Assembly: GCF_001723055.1 (NCBI RefSeq)
Contig: NZ_MDCR01000028.1
Location: 1-64,000, forward strand
Length of the DNA: 64,000 nt
Source of the DNA: Streptomyces niveus
Lineage (GTDB): Bacteria; Actinomycetota; Actinomycetes; Streptomycetales; Streptomycetaceae
Reading direction: 5' to 3'
In this document: positions 7,744 to 15,871 of the stretch, in pieces
How positions within the stretch are numbered: position 1 is the stretch's first letter
Layout of the letters: every line of letters begins with the position of its first letter
Notes under the pieces: generated by a model
What the model saw: the letters and a program-made list of their open reading frames with translations, nothing else
What the model was told of the DNA's origin: nothing
Databases searched by the model: none
Position numbers and translations under genes: made by a program

Positions 7744-8181
7744 GTGGTGAGCACCGACTGGAAGAGTGACCTGAGGCAGCGCGGCTACCGCCTGACCCCG
7801 CAGCGCCAGCTTGTCCTCGAAGCCGTCGACACCCTGGAACACGCGACGCCGGACGACATCCTCGTCGAAGTACGCAGGACGGCGTCCGGCGTGAACATCT
7901 CCACCGTCTACCGGACGCTGGAGCTGCTGGAGGAGCTGGGCCTGGTCTCGCACGCGCATCTGGGCCACGGCGCGCCGACATACCACCTCGCGGACCGGCA
8001 CCACCACATCCACCTGGTCTGCCGCGACTGTACGAATGTCATCGAGGCGGATGTCTCGGTCGCCAAGGACTTCACGGACAAGCTGCGGGACACGTTCGGC
8101 TTCACCACGGACATGAAGCACTTCGCGATCTTCGGCAGGTGCGAGCAGTGCACCTCCCGCGCGGCGGGCGGCGAATCGTAG
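7744..8181 (+). CDS. nur: Nickel-responsive Fur-family regulator Nur
   Basis: A 145-residue Fur-family repressor. The N-terminal winged helix (about 1-82) contains the recognition region NISTVYRTLELLEE; the C-terminal part dimerises. All metal ligands reported for S. coelicolor Nur are at the same positions: His70, His72 and His126 for the nickel site and His33, His86, His88 and His90 for the second site, with CxxC pairs at 93/96 and 133/136. Nur represses nickel uptake and the Fe superoxide dismutase and so leads to NiSOD expression. TACACT at 7732-7737 is 6 nt before GTG 7744, so the mRNA is leaderless; GTG 7747 is an alternative start. Confidence 0.95.
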   Translation: MVSTDWKSDLRQRGYRLTPQRQLVLEAVDTLEHATPDDILVEVRRTASGVNISTVYRTLELLEELGLVSHAHLGHGAPTYHLADRHHHIHLVCRDCTNVIEADVSVAKDFTDKLRDTFGFTTDMKHFAIFGRCEQCTSRAAGGES

Positions 8182-8202
8182 AGCAGTCGTACGCTTGTCG
8201 TC

Positions 8203-9183
8203 ATGCAGCGACAGTCAACGACCAGCCCGCTCCTCTCCCTGCCCGGTGCCGTGGCCGCCGAAGGTCAGGACGAAGGTGTCGCCGCCCACTACGGCGATCT
8301 GTTCCCCGAGCAACGGGCGCTCGCCGACGGCAAGGGCCTGGTGGACCTCTCGCACCGCGGCGTCGTCACCGTCACCGGTGACGACCGGCTCAGCTGGCTC
8401 CATCTGCTGCTCACCCAGCACGTCAGCGCGCTCCCCGTCGGGCAGGCCACCGAGGCGCTGATCCTCTCCGCGAACGGCCACATCGAGCACGCGCTGTCCC
8501 TCGTGGACGACGGCGAGACGGTGTGGGCGCATGTCGAGCCGGGCACGCAGGAGGCGCTGATCGCCTACCTGGAGTCGATGAAGTTCTTCTACCGGGTGGA
8601 CGTCGCCGACCGTACGGACGACTTCGCCGTCGTCCACGTCCCTGCCGGGTCCATCGCCGAGGCGCCGGAGGGTGCCGTCGTACGGGAGACGCCGTACGGC
8701 CGCGACATCTTCCTGCCGCGCGCCGACCTGGAGGCGTACGCCCGCGAGAACGGCCCGCCGGCCGGGATCCTCGCGTACGAGGCGCTGCGCGTGGAGGGCC
8801 ACCGCCCCCGGCTGGGCTTCGAGACCGACCACCGGACCATTCCGCACGAGCTGGGCCTGATCGGCAGCGCCGTCCATCTGGAGAAGGGCTGCTACCGGGG
8901 CCAGGAGACGGTGGCGCGCGTGCAGAATCTCGGGAAGCCGCCGCGCCGGCTGGTCTTCCTGCACCTGGACGGCAGCGAGGTGGTGCTGCCGGGGCACGGT
9001 ACGCCCGTACGTCTGGCGGCCGACGGCGACGAGGGCCGCCAGCTCGGCTTCATCACGACGTCGGCCCGCCATCACGAGCTGGGACCGATCGCGCTGGCCC
9101 TGGTCAAGCGCAACGTGCCGCTGGACGCGCCGCTGATGGTGGGGAACACGGCGGCGGCGCAGGAAGTGGTCGTGGAGGCCTGA
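8203..9183 (+). CDS. YgfZ/GcvT-like folate-binding protein (iron-sulfur cluster repair)
   Basis: A 326-residue protein related to aminomethyltransferase. The YgfZ signature K-G-C-Y-x-G-Q-E is at 228-235 with the conserved Cys230. YgfZ binds folate and helps keep certain iron-sulfur enzymes active under oxidative stress. TACGCT at 8190-8195 is 7 nt before ATG 8203, so the transcript is probably leaderless and separate from nur, which ends 21 nt upstream. It is convergent with dtd. Confidence 0.9.
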   Translation: MQRQSTTSPLLSLPGAVAAEGQDEGVAAHYGDLFPEQRALADGKGLVDLSHRGVVTVTGDDRLSWLHLLLTQHVSALPVGQATEALILSANGHIEHALSLVDDGETVWAHVEPGTQEALIAYLESMKFFYRVDVADRTDDFAVVHVPAGSIAEAPEGAVVRETPYGRDIFLPRADLEAYARENGPPAGILAYEALRVEGHRPRLGFETDHRTIPHELGLIGSAVHLEKGCYRGQETVARVQNLGKPPRRLVFLHLDGSEVVLPGHGTPVRLAADGDEGRQLGFITTSARHHELGPIALALVKRNVPLDAPLMVGNTAAAQEVVVEA

Positions 9184-9209
9184 GCCACGAGCCATCAGGC
9201 TCTGTGACG

Positions 9210-9647
9210 TCACATCTCCAACTGCACCGTGAACGGGCCGTGGTTCGTGAGCGAGACGCGCATGTCCGCTCCGAACCGGCCCGTCTCCACGGTCGCCCCC
9301 AGCTCCCGCAGCCGCGCCACGACCTCGTCGACCAGCGGTTCGGCCACCGCCCCCGGCGCCGCGGCGTTCCAGGTCGGGCGGCGGCCCTTGCGGGCGTCCC
9401 CGTAGAGAGTGAACTGCGAAATCACCAACAACGGGGCGTTCGTGTCGGAGCAGGACTTCTCGTCCGCCAGGATCCGCAGGGACCAGAGTTTGCGGGCCAG
9501 TTGGGCCGCCTTCTCCTCGGTGTCCTCGTGGGTGACTCCCACCAGCACACACAGCCCCTCGCCCACGATCTCGCCGACCGTCTCGGTCCCCGACTCCGTC
9601 ACCACGGCGACGCTCGCGCCGTCGACTCTCTGCACCACAGCTCGCAT
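9210..9647 (-). CDS. dtd: D-aminoacyl-tRNA deacylase
   Basis: A 145-residue enzyme, the usual Dtd length. It hydrolyses D-aminoacyl-tRNA and also glycine mischarged on tRNA(Ala), a proofreading step in the cytoplasm. Both active-site motifs are present: SQFTLYGD at about 77-84 and NHGPFT at about 135-140 (the Gly-cisPro chirality motif). ATG 9647 begins MRAVVQRV, the canonical start; longer frames are not supported. Confidence 0.95.
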   Translation of the reverse strand: MRAVVQRVDGASVAVVTESGTETVGEIVGEGLCVLVGVTHEDTEEKAAQLARKLWSLRILADEKSCSDTNAPLLVISQFTLYGDARKGRRPTWNAAAPGAVAEPLVDEVVARLRELGATVETGRFGADMRVSLTNHGPFTVQLEM

Positions 9648-9782
9648 ACGGACCAACCTATCCAGGGCCCGTCCGGCAACCGACCTACGCCCATCCAGGG
9701 CCGAACGGGTGCAGATCGCCTGCAAGTGCACGTGCAGGAGTGGCACGATGCACGCAGGCGGAGCGAGGGGAAGTAAGCGCGC

Positions 9783-10376
9783 ATGAGCACATCTGGTGCC
9801 GGGCAGTCGCCCGGTCCTGTACCGATCATCGGCAGTACGGCGTCCGGCAGGGGTGCCGGTGCCGGTGCGGCGACGGTCCGGCCCCCCGCGCAGCGGGCAC
9901 CGGGCGGTGAGCACGCCCTGCGGCTGCCCGAGCTGCGCGCCCTGCGGCGGGACGCGACGCGCGACGAGGCCGACCTGAGCTATCTGCGCCGGCTGCTGCA
10001 GGGCCGTATCGACATCCTGCGGGCCGAGCTGGCACGCCGGGCGGCGCCCGAGACGCCCGTCGTGGACCGGCTGTCGGAGATCCTGGCGGACACCCCGTCC
10101 CTTCATCGGTCCTCGGCCCGGCATGTGACTCTTTCCACACCGCGGAGCGAGGAGTTCCGGCTGCTGGCCGCCGAGGCGCTCGCCGAGGTGGAGCTGTCGG
10201 ACCTGGAAGCCCGTACGGATGCGGAGTTGCACGCCGCGATGGGCCGTCTGGTCAGCCATGAGCAGCAGGTTTCGCAGCGCAGGCACCTGCTCCAGCGGAC
10301 GGCGGACGAGTGCAGCGCGGAGATCGCCCGCAGGTACCGTGAGGGCGAAGCCCAAGTAGACGACCTGCTTACCTGA
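9783..10376 (+). CDS. rsiG: RsiG, c-di-GMP-dependent anti-sigma factor for WhiG
   Basis: A 197-residue protein with a disordered N-terminus (1-50) and an antiparallel coiled coil. Both copies of the c-di-GMP motif E(X)3S(X)2R(X)3Q(X)3D are exact: E62, S66, R69, Q73, D77 on the first helix and E160, S164, R167, Q171, D175 on the second. In S. venezuelae, RsiG holding a c-di-GMP dimer binds sigma-WhiG and delays sporulation until c-di-GMP falls. AGGGGAAG precedes ATG 9783. It lies between dtd and an asparaginase gene; WhiG is not in the window. Confidence 0.93.
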   Translation: MSTSGAGQSPGPVPIIGSTASGRGAGAGAATVRPPAQRAPGGEHALRLPELRALRRDATRDEADLSYLRRLLQGRIDILRAELARRAAPETPVVDRLSEILADTPSLHRSSARHVTLSTPRSEEFRLLAAEALAEVELSDLEARTDAELHAAMGRLVSHEQQVSQRRHLLQRTADECSAEIARRYREGEAQVDDLLT

Positions 10377-10386
10377 TGCCGTGACT

Positions 10387-10416
10387 GCCTTCCGGAGCGG
10401 TCCCCGCCCGGAAGGC
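10387..10416 (+). terminator. Stem-loop between rsiG and the asparaginase gene
   Basis: A perfect 9-bp stem, GCCTTCCGG at 10387-10395 and CCGGAAGGC at 10408-10416, with a 12-nt loop. Its 3' arm contains GGAAGG, the ribosome binding site of ATG 10419, so it may act either as terminator or as a translational block. Confidence 0.55.
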
Positions 10417-10418
10417 CG

Positions 10419-11414
10419 ATGATGACGACTCGCAGGACCACTGCCAGTGCCGGCGCCGGCGCCATGCCGCCGCCGCCCGCTCCCCTCCTCGCGGAGGTCG
10501 TGCGATCGGGCTTCGTGGAGGGCGGGCACCGTGGCTCGCTGGTACTGCTCGCGGCCGACGGCAGCGTGGAGTTCGCGCTCGGCGACGTGTCCGCCCCGGT
10601 CTTCCCGCGCTCCAGCAACAAGCCCCTCCAGGCGGCGGCCGTGCTGCGCGCCGGGGCCGAACTGTCCGGTGAGCGGCTCGCGTTGGCCGCGGCCAGCCAT
10701 TCCGGCGAGGACTTCCACCTCGATCTCGTACAGAAGATGCTGTCCGAGTCGGGGCTGACCGCCGACGATCTGCTGAACCCCGCCGATCTGCCGCTGGACC
10801 CGGTCGAGGCCGAGGCGTATCTGGCGGCGGGGCGGGTCAGGGACCGGGTCACCATGAACTGCTCGGGCAAGCACGCGGCGATGCTGGCGGCCTGCGTACG
10901 CAACGACTGGCCGCTCGCCACGTATCTGGAGCCGTCCCATCCGCTCCAGCGGCTCGTCGCCGATGTGGTCGAGGAGGCGTCGGGGGAGCGGGTCGCGGCG
11001 GTCGGTACGGACGGCTGCGGTGCCCCGCTGATGGCGATCAGCCTGGGCGGCCTCGCCCGCGCCTTCCGCCACTTCGTACTCGCCGAACCGGGCTCGGCCG
11101 AGCGCCGGGTCGCGGACGCCATGCGCGCCCACCCGCGCTATGTCGCCGGTACGCGCAGGCACGACACCTGGCTGATGCGCGAGGTGCCGGGCGCGCTGTC
11201 GAAGATGGGCGCGGAGGCCGTGCAGGCGGTGGCGCTGGCGGACGGCCGGGCGCTGGCGTTCAAGGTGGCCGACGGCGGCCAGCGGGCGCTGGGGCCGGTG
11301 CTGGCGCGGGCGTTGGAGCTGCTGGGGGTCGAGGGACCGGTGGTGACCCGGATCGGTCGCGCGCCGCTGCTGGGCGGCGAGGCGGAGGTCGGCGAGGTAC
11401 GCGCGGTGTTCTGA
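10419..11414 (+). CDS. L-asparaginase II family protein
   Basis: A protein of up to 331 residues of the Asparaginase_II family, distinct from the EcAnsA/B fold. The family motif [14 protein letters not shown] is at about residue 145, and [10 protein letters not shown] is near 90. It would release ammonia from asparagine. ATG 10419 has GGAAGG upstream but that site is inside a stem; ATG 10422 and ATG 10464 ([13 protein letters not shown]) are alternatives, the last giving the usual family N-terminus. It is downstream of rsiG on the same strand but separated by the stem. Confidence 0.85.
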   Translation: MMTTRRTTASAGAGAMPPPPAPLLAEVVRSGFVEGGHRGSLVLLAADGSVEFALGDVSAPVFPRSSNKPLQAAAVLRAGAELSGERLALAAASHSGEDFHLDLVQKMLSESGLTADDLLNPADLPLDPVEAEAYLAAGRVRDRVTMNCSGKHAAMLAACVRNDWPLATYLEPSHPLQRLVADVVEEASGERVAAVGTDGCGAPLMAISLGGLARAFRHFVLAEPGSAERRVADAMRAHPRYVAGTRRHDTWLMREVPGALSKMGAEAVQAVALADGRALAFKVADGGQRALGPVLARALELLGVEGPVVTRIGRAPLLGGEAEVGEVRAVF

Positions 11415-11420
11415 CCGCGC

Positions 11421-11470
11421 GGCCCGGACGACCTGGCCCGGACGACTCGGCCCGGACGACTCGGCCCGGC
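11421..11470. repeat. 14-bp tandem repeat, about 3.5 copies
   Basis: Three 14-mers GGCCCGGACGACYY start at 11421, 11435 and 11449, the second and third identical, followed by a partial copy from 11463. The array fills the gap between two co-directional genes. Confidence 0.7.
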
Positions 11471-11521
11471 CGGCGGAAATCGGGGGGACATCCCGGCCCG
11501 TCTGTGTTTAGCGTACGGAGC

Positions 11522-12769
11522 ATGGCCATCGACGTCCGAGTGATCAGCGATTCCGAATTCCCCGACTGGCTCCGCGCCCTGAACACCGGCTTCCTCAGGT
11601 CGCCCTCGGTGAGCGAGGAGGATCTCGCGGACCGCCGGGCGTACATGGGCCCGACCCGGATGCGGGGCGCGTTCGACGAGGGCCGCTGCGTGGCGACGTA
11701 CCGCACCTTCCCGCAGGAACTGACCGCCGTCGGCGGCGCCCGGCTGCCGGCCGGTGCGATCTCCAACGTCACGGTCTCGGCCACGCACCGCCGCCGGGGG
11801 CTGCTCAGCCGCATGATCGACGACGACCTGGCGGAGTCGAAGGAGCGCGGCGACGTCGTGTCCACGCTGATCGCCGCGGAGTATCCGATCTACGGGCGGT
11901 ACGGCTTCGGCCCCGCCGCCTGGTTCACCGACTGGTCGATCGACGTGCCGCGCGCCGGCCTGGACCGGCGCAGGTCCGGACAGCCGGACGACGGCGGGCG
12001 GATCGATCTGGTCGACGGCGCGGAGGTGCGGAAGCTGGGCCCGGAACTCCACGACCGGCTGCGGGCGGTGGCCCACGGCGTCGTCAGCCGCAACGAGCGC
12101 TGGTGGCGGGTCCTCACGGGCACGGCACCCTCGCACGGCGCACCGTGGCGGGAACCGTTCCACGCGGTCTACCGCGCCGCGTCGGGCGAGGTCGAGGGGC
12201 TGCTGACGTACCAGGTGGACGAGGCGTGGGGCGATGCCAAGCAGCCGCTGAACACGGCGACGGTGCTCGACGCGATTGCCGTGACGACGGCGGCGGAGCG
12301 GGCGCTGTGGGGCTACGTCTGCTCGGTCGACTGGATCACCACGGTCCGCACGGGCCGCCGGGCCCCCGACGACCTGCTGCCGTTCTTCCTGCCGGACCCG
12401 CGCGCGGCGCGCATCGTCACGCAGGCGGACTTCCTGTGGGTGCGGATCCTGGACACCGTACGCGCGCTGGAGTCCCGTACGTACGCGGCCTCCGGCACCC
12501 TGGTCCTGGACGTCCACGACCGGGCGTCCCTGGCCTCGGGCCGCTACCGCCTGGACACCGCCCCGTCCGGCACGACGTGCGTGCCGACCTCCGCGTCGCC
12601 CGATCTGACGCTGGACGTAAGGGAGTTGGGGGCGCTGTACCTGGGTGACGAGTCGGCGGTGCGGCTGGCGGCGCTGGGCACGCTGACGGAGGCCACACCG
12701 GGCGCGGCGGCCCGCACGGACACGCTGTTCCGCACGTCCCGGCGGCCGTGGTGCCCGGACATGTTCTGA
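11522..12769 (+). CDS. Eis-like GNAT acetyltransferase with sterol-carrier-like C-terminal domain
   Basis: A 415-residue protein with the three-part Eis layout: an N-terminal GNAT domain with the acetyl-CoA loop [17 protein letters not shown] at about 82-98, a second degenerate GNAT domain, and a C-terminal SCP2-like domain (about 310-410). The chain ends in DMF, so the C-terminal carboxylate could serve as base as in Eis. Mycobacterial Eis acetylates several amines of aminoglycosides; the substrate here is unknown. TAGCGT at 11509-11514 is 7 nt before ATG 11522, which indicates a leaderless mRNA and excludes the longer frame from 11504. Confidence 0.87.
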   Translation: MAIDVRVISDSEFPDWLRALNTGFLRSPSVSEEDLADRRAYMGPTRMRGAFDEGRCVATYRTFPQELTAVGGARLPAGAISNVTVSATHRRRGLLSRMIDDDLAESKERGDVVSTLIAAEYPIYGRYGFGPAAWFTDWSIDVPRAGLDRRRSGQPDDGGRIDLVDGAEVRKLGPELHDRLRAVAHGVVSRNERWWRVLTGTAPSHGAPWREPFHAVYRAASGEVEGLLTYQVDEAWGDAKQPLNTATVLDAIAVTTAAERALWGYVCSVDWITTVRTGRRAPDDLLPFFLPDPRAARIVTQADFLWVRILDTVRALESRTYAASGTLVLDVHDRASLASGRYRLDTAPSGTTCVPTSASPDLTLDVRELGALYLGDESAVRLAALGTLTEATPGAAARTDTLFRTSRRPWCPDMF

Positions 12770-12794
12770 CGAAGGCGAACCAACTCCCCAGCGC

Positions 12795-12824
12795 CTGACA
12801 GGAGATGGTCCCGGGCTGTAGCGT
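12795..12824 (+). promoter_or_regulatory. HrdB-type promoter of the first GntR regulator gene
   Basis: CTGACA at 12795-12800 and TAGCGT at 12819-12824 with an 18-nt spacer; the GTG start lies 6 nt after the -10 box, so the mRNA is leaderless. Confidence 0.6.
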
Positions 12825-12830
12825 TTTTGT

Positions 12831-13733
12831 GTGAGCCCTGAGCGCGGTGAACTCGACGGCACGCGGCAGCCGACGCCGGAGGACGTGGCGAAGGCTCTGC
12901 GCGGCCGGATCGACTCCGGTGACCTCGCGGTGGGCGACGCCATGCCGAGACAGGCCGTCCTGGCCGAGGAGTTCGGGGTGATGCGCAGTGTGGTCCGGCA
13001 GGCCCTGAAGCTCCTCCAGCAGGAGGGCCTGCTCACCGAGGTCACCCGGGGCGCCCCGGCCCGCGTCGCCGACCGCTCCGCCCGTACGGAGGCGGCGGAC
13101 GGCACCCCACGAGCGACGATGGCGGCGCTCGGCCCCCGGATCACCGCGGCCTTCGGCGCGACCGACGTCCGGATAGACGCCCTCTGCCTGACGGCGGAGT
13201 CGCTGAACGTGGCCCTCGGCGAGCAGGGCAGACTGGTCCACACCCGCGAGTCCATCCCGGCCACGGTCACGGTGCGGGTGCTGATGCCCAACCGGAGCAT
13301 CGATCTCGCCTTCCCCCGGATGGTCGACAGCCCGGACGAGCCCGACCCCGTCCACCACCGCTGGCTCAAGATGCGCAACGCGCACGGCACGGTCCTCAGC
13401 CACCATCTGCGGGAACTGGGCGCGGCGCACGGCATCGACGTGGACGTGCAGTTCAAGGCCCTGCCCTTCACCCCGCCGGTGAAGCTGTACCTCCTCAACG
13501 GCGCGGAGGCACTGTTCGCGTACTACCGCGTCACGAAGCGCGAGGAGCAGATCAACCGGCAGCCGGTGACAATGTACGACGCGCTGGGCGGCCAGTCGCC
13601 GCTCTTCTCCTTCGGCGCCGACGCGTCCGGCGGCCCCGGCCAGGCGCACCGGGACCACGCGTTCGTGATGCAGTCGCAGGCGTGGTTCGACGCGCTGTGG
13701 ACGACGATCGCGACGGACCTCAAACTGGACTGA
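12831..13733 (+). CDS. GntR-type regulator with an unnamed C-terminal effector domain (first of two)
   Basis: A 300-residue protein. Residues about 10-80 form a GntR winged helix (VAKALRGRIDSGDL, then RQAVLAEEFGVMRSVVRQAL). The C-terminal 190 residues are not FadR, HutC/UTRA or MocR type; they contain LCLTAESLNVALG, VTVRVLMPN, VKLYLLNGAEALFAYYRV and a terminal QAWFDALW. The regulator at 14889 has matching motifs in the same order, so the two are paralogs. The C-terminal domain resembles effector domains that sit on Streptomyces HTH proteins, possibly with a phospholipase-D-like fold, but I cannot name the ligand. Confidence 0.8.
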   Translation: MSPERGELDGTRQPTPEDVAKALRGRIDSGDLAVGDAMPRQAVLAEEFGVMRSVVRQALKLLQQEGLLTEVTRGAPARVADRSARTEAADGTPRATMAALGPRITAAFGATDVRIDALCLTAESLNVALGEQGRLVHTRESIPATVTVRVLMPNRSIDLAFPRMVDSPDEPDPVHHRWLKMRNAHGTVLSHHLRELGAAHGIDVDVQFKALPFTPPVKLYLLNGAEALFAYYRVTKREEQINRQPVTMYDALGGQSPLFSFGADASGGPGQAHRDHAFVMQSQAWFDALWTTIATDLKLD

Positions 13734-13763
13734 CGTCCTGTTGCCGGACCGATGCCCTTCTCG

Positions 13764-13937
13764 TCAGCCCATGCCCGGCTGCATGGCCAGCAGGGCCAGG
13801 ACGATCGAGCCGGTCCCGGCGCAAGCGGCGTTCTTGATCTTCAATCCGACGACCAGCAGAAGCAACGCGAGTGCTCCGACCGTGCCGTACTTCCACTGGA
13901 CGAACTGCTCGAACGCGAAGCCGATCAGAGGCAACAT
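13764..13937 (-). CDS. 57-residue membrane protein
   Basis: A small ORF with ATG at 13937 preceded by GAAGGAGGGG, a very strong ribosome binding site. The protein has one or two hydrophobic stretches (about 18-35 and 42-53) and a Cys at 39; it begins MLPLIGFAFEQFVQWK. It is probably a small inner-membrane protein of unknown function. It lies between the two GntR-type regulators, convergent with the first and divergent from the HAD gene. Confidence 0.65.
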   Translation of the reverse strand: MLPLIGFAFEQFVQWKYGTVGALALLLLVVGLKIKNAACAGTGSIVLALLAMQPGMG

Positions 13938-14023
13938 GGCCCCTCCTTCAGGGATGGGATGTGCGGGCCCAGGCCCGCGCGACAGGCCGCGGCCCTTGCG
14001 GAGCCGCCGGATAGGGTGCCGCT

Positions 14024-14734
14024 GTGACCGAGATTGGTGATCGGCTCTCCGGAGCGCGGTGTGTGCTCTTCGACTTCGACGGCCCGGTGTGCCGCCTCTT
14101 CGCCGGCCGTCCGGCAGGAGACATCGCCGCTCAGCTCGTGGAGCGCATCCTGCGGGACATTCCGGCCGAGGAGCTGGGAGAGGACCTGCTGTCCACAAGG
14201 GACCCCTTCCGGGTCCTGAGGCTGTTCGCGAGCGGGAGGCCCGGCCACCCGCTCACGCGGGTGCTGCACTCCGTGTTCACCGGGGAGGAGGTGCGGGCTG
14301 CCCGTTCCGCCAAACCGACCCTGGGCGCGGGGCCGTTGATCCGTACCCTGGAGCGTCTCGGCCACCGTCTCGCGGTGACGACCAACAACTCGGCCGATGC
14401 CGCTCGTCTGTACCTCGCGCACAGGCATCTCCTCCCGTCCTTCGGCGCCACTCATATCCATGGACGCACGGAGAACTTGGACCTGCTCAAGCCCCACCCC
14501 GACTCCCTGCTGCGAGCGTTGGACGGGCTCGGCCTGCCGGCGTCGGCGGCGCTGATGATCGGCGACGGAGCCTCGGACGTGGCAGCGGCGAGCGCGGCGG
14601 GAGTGTCGTTCGTGGGGTACGCCCGCAATGAGCGGAAGTACCTCGAACTGCGCGGCGCGGGTGTGCCCGAGCCTCTGATCGCGCGGAGCCTCAATGTGGT
14701 GCGGCGTGAGGCTGCGGAGCTGGTGGACCGGTGA
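14024..14734 (+). CDS. HAD-superfamily phosphatase-like protein
   Basis: A 236-residue HAD hydrolase, subfamily with an alpha-helical cap. Motif I is FDFDGPVC at about 16-23 (nucleophile Asp in DFDG), motif II VTTNNS near 118, motif III Lys in LKPHPD near 156, and motif IV GDGASDVAAA near 182. It would hydrolyse a small phosphorylated metabolite, identity unknown (phosphoglycolate-phosphatase-like). TAGGGT at 14012-14017 is 6 nt before GTG 14024. It precedes the second GntR-type gene by 154 nt. Confidence 0.87.
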   Translation: MTEIGDRLSGARCVLFDFDGPVCRLFAGRPAGDIAAQLVERILRDIPAEELGEDLLSTRDPFRVLRLFASGRPGHPLTRVLHSVFTGEEVRAARSAKPTLGAGPLIRTLERLGHRLAVTTNNSADAARLYLAHRHLLPSFGATHIHGRTENLDLLKPHPDSLLRALDGLGLPASAALMIGDGASDVAAASAAGVSFVGYARNERKYLELRGAGVPEPLIARSLNVVRREAAELVDR

Positions 14735-14763
14735 ATCAGACATGATGTCCCCGATGCCGGAGT

Positions 14764-14831
14764 TTACTTGCCTGGTAACTGGACTGCTTGTCTGCAAGTA
14801 AGGCAGGAAACTTCTTCGATTGGCAGTCCAG
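14764..14831 (+). promoter_or_regulatory. Two interleaved inverted repeats upstream of the second GntR gene
   Basis: TTACTTGC at 14764-14771 pairs with GCAAGTAA at 14794-14801; CTGGACTG at 14779-14786 pairs with CAGTCCAG at 14824-14831. Both are perfect 8-bp repeats, and the arms interleave. They are candidate operators for the adjacent regulator, or an RNA pseudoknot if transcribed. Confidence 0.5.
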
Positions 14832-14888
14832 ATTGGCAAGTTGGCCGAAAACTATCCGAGGTGGCTGGTCTGGTTGTAGAGTGCAGAG

Positions 14889-15830
14889 ATGCCTACCGAC
14901 CGGCCAAGCGACCCACTGCCAGTACAGATCGCCAACAAGTTGAGGGCGCGGATCGAGGACGGGAAGCTCCCGCAGGGGGGAAAGCTGCCCTCGCAGCGTG
15001 CGCTCGCCGAAGACTTCAAGGTCTCCAGAGAAACGATCAAGGGCGCCTTGGACCGGCTTGAGAGCGAAGGGTTCATCAAGACGCGGCAGGGTGCCAGGTC
15101 CGAGGTCACCCGGGCTGCGGAGGTGTCCGCCCCGGGTGAGGAGGCGGACGAGATCTCCGTCGTCCGTAGCCGACAGATCCACACGGACGCGCGCAGCGAT
15201 GACGCCGCCGCGCGCAGCCTCGAATCCGTCATCGAGCGGGCGTTCCTGGCGAAGGATGTGACGCTGGACGCCTTCTCCTTGACCACCGAGTCACTGGGCC
15301 GCTACCTCGGCAAGCAGCTGGACGCGGTGGGGCGGGGTGATCTGCGTCCCGACAGCATTCGGCTGCGCCTCATGCTCCCCTCCGGCGATTCCCCGCTCGC
15401 CTACCCGGCTGCGGTGGACCAGGGCGACAGCCGCCCCTTCGAGCGCTGGGATTCGAGTGCGAAGGGGCACTTGACGACGCTGAAGAACACGATCTCGATG
15501 GTGAGCGACAGTCACAGGTCCACCACCGACATTCGGTTGGAGATCAAACGTCTTCATTCGGTGACCCCGCAAGTCAAGATCTACATCCTGAACAACGAAA
15601 CGCTGCTCCACGGTGTCTATGCGCTGGTGGAGCGCAACATGATCTTGGATGACGATTCCGTTGTTCCGGCACTCGACGTTCTCGGGTTGCAGAGCAATCT
15701 CTTCCATTACTCGGCAACTGACAGCAATACTCAGGGGCCTCTTCACTTCACCGAATACCAGGCCATGTTCGAGGGACTCTGGCGGCATGCACACGGCACC
15801 CTGAGCGTGTATCCGTCCGCCGATGGGTGA
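14889..15830 (+). CDS. GntR-type regulator with an unnamed C-terminal effector domain (second of two)
   Basis: A 313-residue protein. The N-terminal winged helix (about 5-75) has IANKLRARIEDGKLP and RALAEDFKVSRETIKGALD. The C-terminal domain carries FSLTTESLGRYLG, IRLRLMLPSG, VKIYILNNETLLHGVYALV, DVLGLQSNLFHYS and YQAMFEGLW, each matching a motif of the regulator at 12831. TAGAGT at 14877-14882 is 6 nt before ATG 14889, a leaderless start. Codon use and base composition at its 3' end and upstream are slightly more AT-rich than the neighbours, which may reflect transfer. Target genes unknown; autoregulation through the repeats upstream is likely. Confidence 0.8.
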   Translation: MPTDRPSDPLPVQIANKLRARIEDGKLPQGGKLPSQRALAEDFKVSRETIKGALDRLESEGFIKTRQGARSEVTRAAEVSAPGEEADEISVVRSRQIHTDARSDDAAARSLESVIERAFLAKDVTLDAFSLTTESLGRYLGKQLDAVGRGDLRPDSIRLRLMLPSGDSPLAYPAAVDQGDSRPFERWDSSAKGHLTTLKNTISMVSDSHRSTTDIRLEIKRLHSVTPQVKIYILNNETLLHGVYALVERNMILDDDSVVPALDVLGLQSNLFHYSATDSNTQGPLHFTEYQAMFEGLWRHAHGTLSVYPSADG

Positions 15831-15871
15831 CGCCGGGCGGTGACCTCGTCGGGGCCGGTGGCTGAACCCCC

